Both the position numbers and the translations under genes were made by a program. From the NCBI GenBank assembly GCA_030589175.1, contig JAUUWJ010000038.1, positions 1 to 6,642 of the forward strand: DNA of 6,642 nt. The letters are read 5' to 3'. This DNA is from Actinomycetes bacterium. GTDB taxonomy: Bacteria > Actinomycetota > Aquicultoria > SURF-47 > JAUUWJ01. This document shows, piece after piece, positions 6,130 through 6,642 of the stretch (the stretch's first letter is position 1; each line of letters begins with the position of its first letter). The notes beneath the pieces are model-generated. The model was not told the origin of the DNA, did not search any database, and saw nothing but the letters and a program-made list of their open reading frames with translations.

Positions 6130-6396
6130 ATGGATCCGCGCGAACAAGTATTAAAGCAGATCGAAAAAGCGATTACCAGCATAAGGCTTATAACTAAGTT
6201 TAAGCCTAAAGTCGGCCTGGTTTTAGGCAGCGGATTTGCTAAAGTCGCAGAAGCAGTCAATGAAGAAGCAAAAATTCCCTATGCTGAAATAGGGCATTTT
6301 CCCATTTCTACCATAAAAGGGCATCCGGGAAATTTGATTCTTGGAAGCTTTGCCGGACAAAACTTGGCGGTTTTACAAGGAAGATTTCACTTTTAT
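6130..6396 (+). CDS. punA: purine nucleoside phosphorylase, N-terminal third, interrupted by an inserted segment
   Basis: The intact enzyme cleaves purine nucleosides with phosphate in the salvage pathway (trimeric PNP, PF01048). The 89 recognisable residues contain the phosphate-binding GLVLGSGFA (29-37), IPYAEIGHFPISTIKGHPGNLILG, and LAVLQGRFHFY ending at Tyr89. The last of these holds the Arg and His that bind phosphate in the family and the Tyr that touches the ribose. The family continues with Glu-Gly-Tyr, but here the frame changes at 6397 to non-homologous residues ending at a TGA (6532-6534). A full enzyme is about 270 residues, so two thirds are missing at this point. The cause appears to be the hairpin-rich segment from 6397; the remainder may resume beyond the window. 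The related MTAP is less likely because its loop is GGTG rather than GSG. The gene is either dead, or is restored if the insert is spliced or excised. Confidence 0.85.
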
Positions 6397-6412
6397 CCGC
6401 CTTCGCAGAAGA

Positions 6413-6432
6413 CCATGGACGTAAGTCCATGG
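6413..6432. repeat. hairpin 1: 8-bp perfect stem, GTAA loop
   Basis: CCATGGAC pairs with GTCCATGG around a GTAA loop (6421-6424). In RNA on the + strand GUAA is a GNRA tetraloop, the stable type used in tertiary docking. It starts 16 bases inside the presumed left boundary of the insertion. The same design recurs at 6516-6533. Confidence 0.85.
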
Positions 6433-6449
6433 ATGAATGCGCAAGGGGG

Positions 6450-6480
6450 ACCCTCCGAAGCTCGGAGAGCGAAGGAGGGT
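6450..6480. repeat. hairpin 2: 7-bp stem, symmetric GAA/GAA internal loop, 4-bp apical stem
   Basis: ACCCTCC (6450-6456) pairs with GGAGGGT (6474-6480). GCTC (6460-6463) pairs with GAGC (6467-6470) around GGA. Between them GAA faces GAA, which in RNA can form sheared G-A pairs on each side of an A-A, a stable stacked motif. Confidence 0.8.
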
Positions 6481-6481
6481 G

Positions 6482-6502
6482 CTTCGGCGGATTGCGCCGA
6501 AG
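6482..6502. repeat. hairpin 3: 8-bp perfect stem, 5-base loop
   Basis: CTTCGGCG (6482-6489) pairs with CGCCGAAG (6495-6502) around GATTG. The left arm can instead pair with 6395-6401 and 6408-6411, which would enclose hairpins 1 and 2, so the two folds exclude each other. Confidence 0.8.
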
Positions 6503-6515
6503 AAATGAAGGATAC

Positions 6516-6533
6516 CACGGGCGTAAGCCCGTG
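6516..6533. repeat. hairpin 4: 7-bp perfect stem, GTAA loop
   Basis: CACGGGC pairs with GCCCGTG around GTAA (6523-6526). AATGAAG (6504-6510) and CTTCATT (6538-6544) form a further 7-bp helix that encloses it across a small internal loop. It aligns with hairpin 1 at an offset of 102 bases; the stem differences are compensatory at two base pairs. Confidence 0.85.
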
Positions 6534-6642
6534 AAGGCTTCATTGTCGCAGTCCATACTCCGCTGACACGGTCTCCGAAGAGTCGAAATCCACCAGGGTT
6601 CGGAACGTGGCAAAGGTTGGAAAGTTCATAGACAACGAACCC

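Larger units (their letters stand above)
6397..6642. mobile_element. G+C-rich, hairpin-dense insertion in the phosphorylase gene (unidentified; runs off the window)
   Basis: From 6397 the protein match ends and base composition jumps to about 56% G+C by hand count of 6411-6642. The segment carries at least four strong stem-loops (6413-6432, 6450-6480, 6482-6502, 6516-6533), an enclosing helix (6504-6510 with 6538-6544) and a closing-type pair at 6596-6602/6636-6642. I see no credible coding region on either strand. The left junction follows TTAT (6393-6396). Insertion just after a short T-rich tetranucleotide, with an end-proximal hairpin, is how IS200/IS605-type elements sit, but no transposase is visible. 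Alternatives are an omega-RNA (HEARO-like) leader of an IscB/IsrB/TnpB element, a self-splicing intron, or a chromosomal REP-like repeat cluster. No diagnostic intron sequence (for example a GTGYG 5' end) was found. Confidence 0.5.

Noticed and set aside
6397..6534. C-terminal residues of the phosphorylase frame as a real protein tail
   Set aside because: The residues are translations of the hairpins and share nothing with the family, which should continue Glu-Gly-Tyr.
6308..6613. Minus-strand frame of 101 codons over the insertion
   Set aside because: It runs through the phosphorylase coding part and then the palindromes. Its translation shows no domain, and the open frame is explained by the G+C-rich inverted repeats having few stops.
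6397..6642. Firm call of a group II or group I intron
   Set aside because: There is no GTGYG-like 5' end at the junction, no recognisable domain V or P7 core and no reverse transcriptase or homing endonuclease in view. It is kept only as one alternative for the insertion.

Overview
The window is an A+T-rich, tightly packed, one-directional stretch: every gene is on the + strand. It looks like part of a surface-polysaccharide or glycolipid locus of an uncultivated bacterium. Gene starts are bacterial in style: Shine-Dalgarno-like GAGGTG and AGGGGG, one TTG start, and TATAAT hexamers in the spacers. The standard genetic code works throughout. Dense packing, several GT2 glycosyltransferases, a flippase-like membrane protein and an archaeal-type cupin phosphoglucose isomerase would suit a candidate-phylum bacterium such as Patescibacteria/CPR. 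That placement is a low-confidence inference.

Layout: (1) 1-870, the C-terminal part of a UDP-glucose 6-dehydrogenase cut by the window edge; (2) about 870-1466, a class I SAM methyltransferase overlapping it; (3) 1467-1625, a spacer with two heptamer repeat arrays; (4) 1626-2549, an integral membrane protein of the lysylphosphatidylglycerol-synthase-TM/flippase-like family; (5) 2550-2650, a spacer with a third heptamer array; (6) 2651-3592, a DPM1/GtrB-like membrane-anchored GT2 enzyme; (7) 3605-4615 and 4616-5476, two adjacent rhamnosyltransferase-like GT2 enzymes; (8) 5476-6045, a cupin glucose-6-phosphate isomerase; (9) 6046-6129, a spacer with a fourth heptamer array; (10) 6130-6396, the first third of a purine nucleoside phosphorylase; (11) 6397-6642, a G+C-rich hairpin-dense segment that interrupts that gene and runs off the window.

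The genes fit together as sugar activation (UDP-glucuronate from Ugd, hexose-phosphate interconversion by the cupin GPI), glycan building (three GT2 enzymes, one probably charging a polyprenyl phosphate), a possible lipid or glycolipid translocator, and a methyltransferase that may decorate the glycan. The phosphorylase belongs to purine salvage and appears to start a separate unit.

Two things stand out. First, all three spacers longer than 50 bp carry short tandem arrays with an exact 7-bp period. Each of the four arrays spans 35 bp (five units if degenerate end units are counted), and the unit sequences differ. Second, the phosphorylase reading frame stops matching its family between the active-site Tyr and the expected following Glu. 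There it meets a segment of about 56% G+C (hand count of 6411-6642) containing at least four strong hairpins. Two of these have identical GTAA loops and stems that differ by compensatory base-pair changes. This points to a mobile element or structured RNA whose identity cannot be settled from this window.
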